A stretch of 45,877 bases of DNA from JBEIVB01 sp040374085 (lineage in GTDB: Bacteria; Bacteroidota; Bacteroidia; UBA4408): positions 1 to 45,877 of the forward strand of contig JBEIVB010000010.1 in assembly GCA_040374085.1 (NCBI GenBank), written 5' to 3'. Both the position numbers and the translations under genes were made by a program. This document shows, one piece after another, positions 7,922 to 15,149 of this stretch (positions are counted from its first letter, which is position 1; each line of letters starts with the position of its first letter). Below the pieces are notes generated by a model that ran no database searches, had not been told where the DNA came from, and worked only from the letters and a program-made list of their open reading frames with translations.

Positions 7922-7923
7922 CT

Positions 7924-8142
7924 TCAATTGGATGGCTTGCGTTTGCGCAGGCGAGCAACCAGATAGAGCCGGAAGAGGCCGTACAGAAAAATAAAAAAAC
8001 CTAAGGCCACACGGTTATTCGGGACTAGGGCTTGCAAAAAGGAGGTGAACATAAACATCGCCCCGAGGGCGAGGTACACCACCACCATGACCGAACCAAA
8101 ATAAAAGGCTGCTTGGCGTAATCCGGCATTTTTGTCTTCCAT
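7924..8142 (-). CDS. Small two-helix membrane protein
   Basis: A 72-residue hypothetical protein with two hydrophobic segments (about 12-35 and 44-62) and a basic tail, VARLRKRKPSN, which suggests that both ends are cytoplasmic. It lies 42 bp after tatD and 2 bp before the PstS-like gene. A near-consensus box TACCTTTA lies 23 nt before its start (8166-8173), so it may begin its own transcript with the PstS-like gene. I do not recognise a family beyond the general pattern of a short membrane protein next to Bacteroidota PstS-like genes. Confidence 0.7.
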   Translation of the reverse strand: MEDKNAGLRQAAFYFGSVMVVVYLALGAMFMFTSFLQALVPNNRVALGFFIFLYGLFRLYLVARLRKRKPSN

Positions 8143-8184
8143 AAGGAATGTATGAAATGTTTGCGTAAAGGTACAATGTCTCTG

Positions 8185-9000
8185 CTATACCGCAAGAGGC
8201 GCATCTCCAATACCGTATACCCGAATTGCATTGGCAGTTGTTCGTGCCGCCACCACTTCCGGCATAACTCCCAAACATTCTGCTACACGATATAATACTT
8301 GAACAATAAAGCTGCTTTCGTTGCGCTTGCCCCGGTATGGAACGGGTGGCAGATAGGGTGCGTCGGTCTCCAGCACAAGATGATCCAATCCCACCGATTT
8401 TACCACCTCCGGAAGATGACTGTTCTTGTAGGTAATTACGCCGCCAATCCCCAACAGAAATCCCTGCTCAACCGCCCATTTGGCCTGTTCTATGGTTCCG
8501 GTAAAACAATGAAAAATGCCTTTGCCGGAAGCTGGATTCCAATCTAGAGAGAAATCCGGGTGCATCAATTCTGTCTGTATGGCCTCAAATGCATCCCGGC
8601 AATGGATGTTGATGGGCAGGCCAAGCTCTTTTGCCCAACCCACTTGTGTGCGAAAAGCCAAGGCTTGTTCAGCCTGATGGGATTTATCCCAATATAAATC
8701 CATTCCTATTTCCCCAACTGCCACAAAACCACCAGAATACAGCACTTCCCGAATGACGTGCAAGTCCTCGTGGAAGTTAGGCCCAACCGAACAGGGATGG
8801 AGACCCATCATGCCCTTAATGTGTTGGGGATGGGCCGCGCAAAGTTTCAGGAGACCCCCGATGCTTTGGCAATCGATGTTGGGTAAAACTAAGGTTTGCA
8901 CACCTGCCTGCAAGGCCCGTTCAATAACAAGATCCCGGTCGGCCTCGAACTCAGCAGCATATAAATGGGTATGGGTATCGATTACAGCAGGTCGCATCAT
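8185..9000 (-). CDS. tatD: TatD family metal-dependent hydrolase
   Basis: A 271-residue TIM-barrel metal hydrolase; TatD proteins are described as 3'-5' deoxyribonucleases. Metal ligands are visible in order: DTHTHLY near the N-terminus, Glu in AVGEIGMDLY, His in INIHCRDA, a HCFTG motif, and Asp in LETDAPYLPP. The ATG at 9000 overlaps the pth stop codon (ATGA); a second ATG follows at 8997. A longer frame back to 9057 would extend into pth and lacks family similarity. Co-transcription with pth is likely. Confidence 0.93.
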   Translation of the reverse strand: MMRPAVIDTHTHLYAAEFEADRDLVIERALQAGVQTLVLPNIDCQSIGGLLKLCAAHPQHIKGMMGLHPCSVGPNFHEDLHVIREVLYSGGFVAVGEIGMDLYWDKSHQAEQALAFRTQVGWAKELGLPINIHCRDAFEAIQTELMHPDFSLDWNPASGKGIFHCFTGTIEQAKWAVEQGFLLGIGGVITYKNSHLPEVVKSVGLDHLVLETDAPYLPPVPYRGKRNESSFIVQVLYRVAECLGVMPEVVAARTTANAIRVYGIGDAPLAV

Positions 9001-9563
9001 GTTCCATTGAATTGAGTCATCGCCAATTGCAGTCCTGCTGACCCAAATGCAATGCATGCCTGTACAGCTCGATCGATGCGCTCGCTAAGAGAAGCGTGCT
9101 CATCTGCGCTCCACCTGCCCAACACATAATCTACTTGCTGACCTTTCTGAAAATCGCTGCCGACACCAAAACGAAGTCGAGCATAATTTTGCGTTTGAAG
9201 CATCTGTTCAATGCTTTTAAGGCCATTGTGGCCACCGTCGCCACCTTTCCCTTTCATACGAAGGACCCCAAAAGGCAAAGCAAGATCGTCGGTAACAACG
9301 AGCAATGCCTCCGTGGCAATGCGTTCTTCTGAAAGCCAATGTTGCACGGCCTTTCCGCTGAGGTTCATGTAGGTGTTGGGTTTCAGCAAAACAAAAAGTG
9401 CGCCCTTGGAGCGGAAATGAGCGAGCCAACCATGGCGAACAGATTCGAAGCGGGCTTTGTGGGCAGATGCCATGGCATCCAACACCTGAAACCCAATGTT
9501 GTGGCGGGTGTGCGCATACTCATCGCCGGGATTGCCCAATCCAACTAAAAGAATCTTTTTCAT
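8997..9563 (-). CDS. pth: Peptidyl-tRNA hydrolase
   Basis: A 188-residue Pth that releases tRNA from peptidyl-tRNA lost by stalled ribosomes. GLGNPGDEYAHTRHNIGF contains Asn11 and the catalytic His21, KPNTYMNLSG contains the conserved Asn/Met element, and TDDLALPFG contains the acidic partner near Asp93. GGHNGLKSIEQ is the usual substrate-contact loop. It is the first gene of a minus-strand run (pth-tatD), divergent from the M61 peptidase gene. A near-consensus AATCTTTG box lies 8 nt before the start. Confidence 0.95.
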   Translation of the reverse strand: MKKILLVGLGNPGDEYAHTRHNIGFQVLDAMASAHKARFESVRHGWLAHFRSKGALFVLLKPNTYMNLSGKAVQHWLSEERIATEALLVVTDDLALPFGVLRMKGKGGDGGHNGLKSIEQMLQTQNYARLRFGVGSDFQKGQQVDYVLGRWSADEHASLSERIDRAVQACIAFGSAGLQLAMTQFNGT

Positions 9564-9633
9564 GCGGATTGCAAAGATTGGAAAAAGGTTGACTGCAGAA
9601 TCAAGTAACCATGCGTAACACCTCTAAAATCAT

Positions 9634-9641
9634 TACTTTTC
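9634..9641 (+). promoter_or_regulatory. Candidate -7 box of the M61 peptidase operon (TACTTTTC)
   Basis: One mismatch to TAnnTTTG, 17 nt before the chosen ATG at 9659. It lies downstream of the earlier in-frame ATG at 9611, which supports 9659 as the start. Confidence 0.35.
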
Positions 9642-9658
9642 GTGGCGCAACAAAGGAT

Positions 9659-11470
9659 ATGATCCGAAAACTCGGGCTAATTGGCATGCTGATTTGGACC
9701 CAATGGGCAATGGCTCAGGGATACCGGTTGGAGGTGGACTTAACAAACTGCCGCGACGATCAGGTAAAAGTTCGCCTTTATACGCCCCGTATAGTGGAAG
9801 ATGAGGTGGAATACCTCATGCCCGCCATCGTTCCCGGAACTTATGCACGATACGATTTCGGACGCTTCATCTCCAAACTTAAGGCCTATGACAGCAGAGG
9901 CAAAAAGCTTCCGGTAAAACGTAAAGACAACAACCATTTTATAATACGCAAAGCAACACGTTTGGCGTATCTGGAATACTGGGTATCGGATACCTGGGAG
10001 GACACCAAAGATCCCAATTACATTTTTCAGCCGGCCGGATTGAACTTCGAAGCAGGCAAGTGCTTTACCCTTAACTTTTTCGGCCTTGCTGGCTACCTGC
10101 GCGGCCGAGAACTCTATCCATACCGAGTGGCCATTCAACATCCGGAAAATCTTCTGGGATCGTGCGCGCTCAAAGGCGTAAGAGGAGCTCAGACCGATGG
10201 GTGGGAGGCCGAATCGTATCATCACCTGGTAGATGCCCCGGCTCTTTATGCAAAACCAGACACCGCCTCTTTCAGTATTGGAAAAAGCAGCATTCAGGTA
10301 GCCGTGCAATCGCCTATTGAAACGCTCGACGCACGTTTTGTGGCGCGTGCCCTGAAACCCATTGCTACCGCCTTAAAAGATTTTTTTGAGACCCTTCCGG
10401 TTGACCGATACGTTTTTTTAATGCATTTTGAAAACATTCAAGATATACCATACAATCCCAACGGGGGCACGGGTGCCTTGGAACACAATTACTCTTCGTT
10501 TTATTATCTCTCCGCAAGCAGCGATACCAACTCCAACAGGCACTTGGTTCGAGATGTAGCCACCCATGAATTTTTACACATTCTCACACCCTTAAACATA
10601 CACTCAAGGGAAATTGAGCATTTCGATTACGAAAACCCCAAAATGTCTAAACATCTTTGGATGTATGAAGGAGTTACGGAATATTTCAGTCAACTGATAC
10701 AAGAACGAAGTGGCCTGATTACTCAAAAGAAATTCTTGGAGGTGATGCGGGATAAAATCATGAACAGCCGAGAATATCCCTCAGTGCCGTTTACAGAGAT
10801 GAGCAAAAATATTTTGACGGATCAATACAAGAATCATTTTCTAAACGTTTACGAAAAAGGAGCGGTTCTGGCCTTTCTACTCGATATACGCTTGAACGAA
10901 CTCAGCAACGGAAAAACATCGTTGAGGGAATTGATGATGACCCTGGCAAAAAAATATGGACCAAGCCGTGCATTTGAGGATGAAAGCCTCATTCAGGAAA
11001 TCGTAACCATGACCGACCCTCGCATTGGCGAATTTTTTTCTCGGTATGTTCAAGGCAACGATAGTCTTCCGCTTACGCCTTTTTTTCATAAAATAGGTTG
11101 GGATTATTTCGATGAGAAATCCGATACCGCTTTAAGCTTCGGTCGTTTTGGGTTCTCCTATCAAGAAGGGAATGAAAATATTGAGGTGGTGAATACCGAG
11201 GCCTCAGAAAACGCACTTGCAATTCAGACCGGCGATTTGCTTATTAGATGGAATGGCAAAGAAATTGATTCCGGCAACCTTTCCATACTTGACCATATTC
11301 TCAGTCCCAAAATGGGTGACATTTGCAACCTTGAAATTAAACGCAATGGTAAAACAATGGTGATGATGGCCTCACCATCGTTGCGGGTTCAAACAAAACA
11401 ATGCGTATTGAAACCTTCCGAAACTGTAACCGAAGATCAACTGAGGATGCGGGAGTGGGTATTGGATTAA
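9659..11470 (+). CDS. M61-family (glycyl aminopeptidase-like) peptidase with PDZ domain
   Basis: A 603-residue exported zinc peptidase. A signal peptide (MIRKLGLIGMLIWTQWAMAQ) starts at 9659 and is preceded by AAAGGA; the earlier ATG at 9611 would put 16 polar residues before it. An N-terminal beta domain is followed by the zinc motif THEFLH (His303, Glu304, His307) and the third ligand Glu337 in MYEGVTEYFSQL. A C-terminal PDZ domain (about 490-580) contains NALAIQTGDLLIRWNGKEID. M61 enzymes of this type trim peptides in the periplasm. It starts a plus-strand operon, 4 bp before the DUF2461 gene. Confidence 0.9.
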   Translation: MIRKLGLIGMLIWTQWAMAQGYRLEVDLTNCRDDQVKVRLYTPRIVEDEVEYLMPAIVPGTYARYDFGRFISKLKAYDSRGKKLPVKRKDNNHFIIRKATRLAYLEYWVSDTWEDTKDPNYIFQPAGLNFEAGKCFTLNFFGLAGYLRGRELYPYRVAIQHPENLLGSCALKGVRGAQTDGWEAESYHHLVDAPALYAKPDTASFSIGKSSIQVAVQSPIETLDARFVARALKPIATALKDFFETLPVDRYVFLMHFENIQDIPYNPNGGTGALEHNYSSFYYLSASSDTNSNRHLVRDVATHEFLHILTPLNIHSREIEHFDYENPKMSKHLWMYEGVTEYFSQLIQERSGLITQKKFLEVMRDKIMNSREYPSVPFTEMSKNILTDQYKNHFLNVYEKGAVLAFLLDIRLNELSNGKTSLRELMMTLAKKYGPSRAFEDESLIQEIVTMTDPRIGEFFSRYVQGNDSLPLTPFFHKIGWDYFDEKSDTALSFGRFGFSYQEGNENIEVVNTEASENALAIQTGDLLIRWNGKEIDSGNLSILDHILSPKMGDICNLEIKRNGKTMVMMASPSLRVQTKQCVLKPSETVTEDQLRMREWVLD

Positions 11471-11474
11471 AGCT

Positions 11475-12143
11475 ATGGAAAAGGCATCCCTTCAATTTTT
11501 GAAAAATCTCAATCGAAACAACCATAAAGATTGGTTCGATCAGAATAGGCCTGCATATGATCTTGCCAAGCAAGATTTTATTTCGCTGGTAGCGAAGTTC
11601 CTAAACGGAATGGAGAAAAAAGATGCAGCCTACAGCGGAATAGAGCCAAAGACCTGCATCTTTAGAATCAACCGAGATGTGCGGTTTTCGGCCAACAAAT
11701 CACCCTATAAAAACCATTTAGGAGCAAGCATCAATGCATGGGGCAGAAAATCATCGAAAGCAGGGTTTTATCTTCACTTAGAGCCCGACAACTGCTTCCT
11801 TGCTGCGGGTGTTTGGATGCCTCCTGCATCACATTTACAAGCCATACGACAAGAAATTGACTATCAAACAGACGCATTCTTAAGTGTCATAAACAACCCC
11901 ACTTTCAAGCGGGAAATTGGATCCTTGGACGAATCGGATACTCTGGTGAACATTCCAAAAGGATATCCCAAGGATCATCCCCAAGCTCAATACCTGCGGT
12001 TGAAAAGCATCTTGGCTTTGCGGGGCTGGTCTGATAAAGAAATGCTGGATGCCTCCATCGAAAAGGAACTGGTGCGCACCGGCGTTGCCATGCTTCCACT
12101 CATTCACTTCATCAATCAGGCCCTAACCGATTTACCTGCATGA
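11475..12143 (+). CDS. DUF2461 family protein
   Basis: A 222-residue protein matching DUF2461 (TIGR02453-like): the start SLQFLKNLNRNNHKDWFDQN, then RDVRFSANKSPYKNHLGA and GFYLHLEPDNCFLAAGVWMP, are its diagnostic blocks. No function is established. It starts 4 bp after the M61 gene and its stop codon overlaps the coaD start (ATGA), so it is probably co-translated with coaD. Confidence 0.92.
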   Translation: MEKASLQFLKNLNRNNHKDWFDQNRPAYDLAKQDFISLVAKFLNGMEKKDAAYSGIEPKTCIFRINRDVRFSANKSPYKNHLGASINAWGRKSSKAGFYLHLEPDNCFLAAGVWMPPASHLQAIRQEIDYQTDAFLSVINNPTFKREIGSLDESDTLVNIPKGYPKDHPQAQYLRLKSILALRGWSDKEMLDASIEKELVRTGVAMLPLIHFINQALTDLPA

Positions 12144-12601
12144 AACGAATCGCCGTATTTCCCGGATCTTTCGACCCATTTACTCTGGGCCACCTATCCA
12201 TAGTTCAGAAAGCCTTACCCCTATTCGATGAAATCGTAGTGGGCATAGGTGAAAACAGCGAGAAGAAGTACTTCTTTTCCTTAGATGACCGCAAGCGCTT
12301 TATTCAGTATACTTTTCGAGAAGACCCTCGGGTAAGTGTGGCTTCTTACACAGGCTTAACGGTGGAATTTTGCCGCGAAAGAAACGCACGCTTCATTCTG
12401 CGTGGACTCAGGAATCCCGCCGATTTCGACTTTGAACGCAACATTGCTCAAATGAATCATGCATTGCTGCCCGAGGTAGAAACCATATTCATCGTAACCG
12501 ATCCTGCGCTCAGTGCAATCAGTTCTACCATTGTTCGAGAAATCATCCGCCACGGTGGGGATGCCAATGCATTCGTTCCAATGGGCATGCTCACGTCATG
12601 A
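12140..12601 (+). CDS. coaD: Phosphopantetheine adenylyltransferase
   Basis: A 153-residue CoaD that transfers AMP from ATP to 4'-phosphopantetheine, the penultimate step of coenzyme A synthesis. GSFDPFTLGH (residues 9-18) holds the nucleotidyltransferase T-x-G-H motif, LRGLRNPADFDFE is the pantetheine/ATP-binding block and ISSTIVREI is the C-terminal ATP-loop motif. Length is normal. Its start overlaps the DUF2461 stop and its stop overlaps the start of the next gene, both as ATGA. Confidence 0.97.
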   Translation: MKRIAVFPGSFDPFTLGHLSIVQKALPLFDEIVVGIGENSEKKYFFSLDDRKRFIQYTFREDPRVSVASYTGLTVEFCRERNARFILRGLRNPADFDFERNIAQMNHALLPEVETIFIVTDPALSAISSTIVREIIRHGGDANAFVPMGMLTS

Positions 12602-14037
12602 ATCTAAATCGATTCATTCGTCTATTCATACTTGTTTGGCATACCGCTCAATGCTTTGCTGGCTCGGCCGTAAAAGCAGAAGATCGATTCCGTTTTACCC
12701 TGAAGGTTACTGGAAAACGGGCGCCAGAGGAAAGGGTGCTCTATGTCAGCAGAGACAAAGCGCACTACCTCGAAGGATATACAGAGATGTTCTTACTGGT
12801 GCCCATCGATTCGAGTGGAGCATTTTCTTGCAGCGTTCCCTGCAAAGCAGTGGAAACCTTAACCCTATCCGGAATTCTATTCCGGAGCAACTTAGTGGCT
12901 GAACCAGGAGGCGTTGTGGAATGCACCATTTCCATTCCAGACAGCCTTCCCTCAGGCTTCAAATCCAAACCTTCTTTATCCGCTCACATTGTTGCGCCTG
13001 AAATCGGTTTGCAAGCGGGACTTGAAGCGGCCGAAGATGCTGTACAGGCTTTTTACAGAGAACATTATGCTTTGTTTATAAAACCAAAAATACTTCGTGC
13101 AAAATTAGCCGAATTGGATTCGAGCTTTAACATGATTAAATCACGGTTCAATCATCCGGGGGTACATGCATATTGTCGATATGCACTTGCTAAACTTTAC
13201 GAAACGTGTGGGGCAAACAAAGCAAATTTAGAACGCACCTACCTTGCTGCTGGAAGTGCGAAGCGCGACCTTTGGTGGAGAGGGTTTTTTGCCTTTCATT
13301 ACCAAAACTATTTTTCTCGATTCCAAACTGGCCAGAATTGGAAGGAGCTGGAAGATGCCATACAAGTTTTGCACAGCATAGAGCAGGTGCGGAGTGTGGT
13401 TAAAAAACTCGATCCTACTCAAAGCAACGATACCCTTCGCGACATCCTTATCATCAAAGGGTTGTTTGATCTTCGAAACCAAAAAAACATGCAAGTTGAT
13501 GCGATTCAATTGCTGCTTAGGTATTTGATGTCGCAAGGAATTGGTGATGAATCCAAACAGTTAGCAAAAGCCTGCTTGGAAGTTATGATTCATTTCGAAG
13601 CCGGTGAGCGGGTTGCATGCAACTCCATTGAACCCAAAGATTTGGATTTAATTCTTCAACAAGCCCGCAAGAGTCGCCTTGTATGGTGGTGCGCATTTGA
13701 CCCCGCTGGACCGGAAATGGAACGAGAATGGATTTTATTGAACAAGATAATGGTTGTATACAATAGACAAATTGGTATTGTTCTGAGCCCGGTATTGCTA
13801 AAAAGGAATCAACGATTTGTTCTTCCTTCAGGGCTTGAGCGGGGAAAAGATGCGAGCATTGTGCCCCTTACCAACCTATTGCAGACCGAGCAATTGGGCA
13901 TATCCAATTTGCCCTTCAGCAGCCTAATAGAGTTGAATTCGGATGGGAACCTACTTTGGCACAAATGGTCTTGTCCCATGCCGAGCCAAGGGCTGGAAAC
14001 CATGCTGAAGTCCACGTTTTCCAAACAAGGGAAATGA
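12598..14037 (+). CDS. Exported protein with a degenerate TlpA/thioredoxin-like C-terminus
   Basis: A 479-residue protein that I do not recognise as a named family. It has a signal peptide (about 1-22) and an N-terminal beta-rich part (about 30-115, with FLLVPIDSSGAF and NLVAEPGGVVE) that resembles the DUF4369 domain in front of many Bacteroidota TlpA-like proteins. A helical middle follows. The C-terminal 120 residues look like a thioredoxin fold: LVWWCAFDPAGPEMEREW (361-378) aligns with the usual F-W-A-x-W-C-x-x-C segment but has only one Cys, and ISNLPFSSLIELNSDGNLLW (435-454) resembles the cis-Pro and D-x-x-G segment. It is probably not redox-active. The start overlaps the coaD stop (ATGA). 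Confidence 0.6.
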   Translation: MNLNRFIRLFILVWHTAQCFAGSAVKAEDRFRFTLKVTGKRAPEERVLYVSRDKAHYLEGYTEMFLLVPIDSSGAFSCSVPCKAVETLTLSGILFRSNLVAEPGGVVECTISIPDSLPSGFKSKPSLSAHIVAPEIGLQAGLEAAEDAVQAFYREHYALFIKPKILRAKLAELDSSFNMIKSRFNHPGVHAYCRYALAKLYETCGANKANLERTYLAAGSAKRDLWWRGFFAFHYQNYFSRFQTGQNWKELEDAIQVLHSIEQVRSVVKKLDPTQSNDTLRDILIIKGLFDLRNQKNMQVDAIQLLLRYLMSQGIGDESKQLAKACLEVMIHFEAGERVACNSIEPKDLDLILQQARKSRLVWWCAFDPAGPEMEREWILLNKIMVVYNRQIGIVLSPVLLKRNQRFVLPSGLERGKDASIVPLTNLLQTEQLGISNLPFSSLIELNSDGNLLWHKWSCPMPSQGLETMLKSTFSKQGK

Positions 14038-14154
14038 ACATCATGGGCGGCAAGGGGTCATCGCCGCAATTGCTTGTGAAGCGAGAATTGCACTAAGAAA
14101 AGAAACTTGCTTATGGTGCAAAAGGAAAAGACCTTTGGCATCCATTTCTACATC

Positions 14155-15027
14155 ATGAAATCAACCAAGCGCATCATCGCAAGGCAAACGGGCGAAACAT
14201 CCTCTCTCGGACCCGACCTAACCATTAGAAGGCTTTTGCCCTCTCCCGGATTTTTTGACCTGAACCCCTTCATCATGCTCGATGAACTTGTTCCCCGCAT
14301 GCACGCGCCCAGTCCCAATGCCGTGCCTCAAGGAACAGGGCCTCATCCTCATCGCGGTTTTACAACCTTTACGTATTTAATTGCAGGAGAGCTGGAGCAT
14401 GAGGACAGTTTTGGACACAAAGCGGTGGTTGGGGAAGGTGAAGCGCAGGTGATGCTAGCCGGTTCGGGTATAGTCCACAATGAGCGCCCAACCGAGGCGT
14501 TTTTTCGAAGAGGAGGCAATATGCATGGCTTCCAGTTGTGGATTAACCTTCCGGCAGCGCATAAAAATCTGCCCCCTGCTTACCGTTCCCTCCATAAAAA
14601 CGAAATTCCGCAAACCGGTCAAGGAGAAGGCAGCAGCACTCAGGTATTGCTGGGGCAATTCAGGGAGCATACCTCGCCGGTACCCACGCATTGGCCCTTG
14701 CAAATCCTCAGGGTAGACTTGAGCGAAAGAGGGCAACTGGAGTGGATGGTGAACGCCGGCTGGGAGAGTTGGATGTTTTTGCCCAGCGGATGTTTCATGA
14801 ACATCAACGATGAACCTCAAACGGGTGCTTGTTTGATTCGATTCAGCGCAGAAGGCGAGGCGGTACCCTTAAGCCACAACCCGGCAGGCAGCAACCTTGC
14901 ATTTTTGTTTCAAGCGCCTCCGCTTCGAGAACCCATTGCCGCACATGGGCCGTTTGTAATGAACAATCAATCTGAACTTATGGAAGCCTATTCCGCATAT
15001 CACCGAGGCGATTACGGAAGGCTTTAA
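14155..15027 (+). CDS. Pirin family protein
   Basis: A 290-residue bicupin of the pirin family. The N-terminal cupin has the metal ligands PHPHRGF (His64, His66) and GIVHNE (His108, Glu110), matching the four ligands of human pirin and of bacterial quercetinase-type pirins. The ATG at 14155 gives the usual pirin start (MKSTKRIIARQTG); TTG and ATG codons further upstream would add an atypical leader. GACCTTTG, one mismatch to TAnnTTTG, lies 17 nt before it (14130-14137). The substrate cannot be told from sequence. The 117 bp upstream hold no other gene. Confidence 0.92.
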   Translation: MKSTKRIIARQTGETSSLGPDLTIRRLLPSPGFFDLNPFIMLDELVPRMHAPSPNAVPQGTGPHPHRGFTTFTYLIAGELEHEDSFGHKAVVGEGEAQVMLAGSGIVHNERPTEAFFRRGGNMHGFQLWINLPAAHKNLPPAYRSLHKNEIPQTGQGEGSSTQVLLGQFREHTSPVPTHWPLQILRVDLSERGQLEWMVNAGWESWMFLPSGCFMNINDEPQTGACLIRFSAEGEAVPLSHNPAGSNLAFLFQAPPLREPIAAHGPFVMNNQSELMEAYSAYHRGDYGRL

Positions 15028-15135
15028 ATGCAGGATGCCCCATCGTAAAAAAAGGGGGAGCATGCGTACTTTCGATTGAATTCGCCAGGCAAAATTGGTG
15101 GCGGATTACCAAGACATGAAACCATGTATTTTGTT

Positions 15136-15143
15136 GACCTTTG
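15136..15143 (+). promoter_or_regulatory. -7-like box of the outer-membrane barrel gene (GACCTTTG)
   Basis: One mismatch (T to G at the first position) to TAnnTTTG, 6 nt before the ATG at 15150. The short spacing matches that of several other genes in the window. Confidence 0.45.
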
Positions 15144-15149
15144 CAGCAC

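Noticed and set aside
9611..9658. Earlier ATG for the M61 peptidase
   Set aside because: It puts 16 polar residues before the signal peptide and lies upstream of the candidate -7 box.
14038..14100. GCGGC/GCCGC hairpin after the TlpA-like gene as a terminator
   Set aside because: The stem is only 5 bp with an 11-nt loop, and no T-tract follows on the plus strand.
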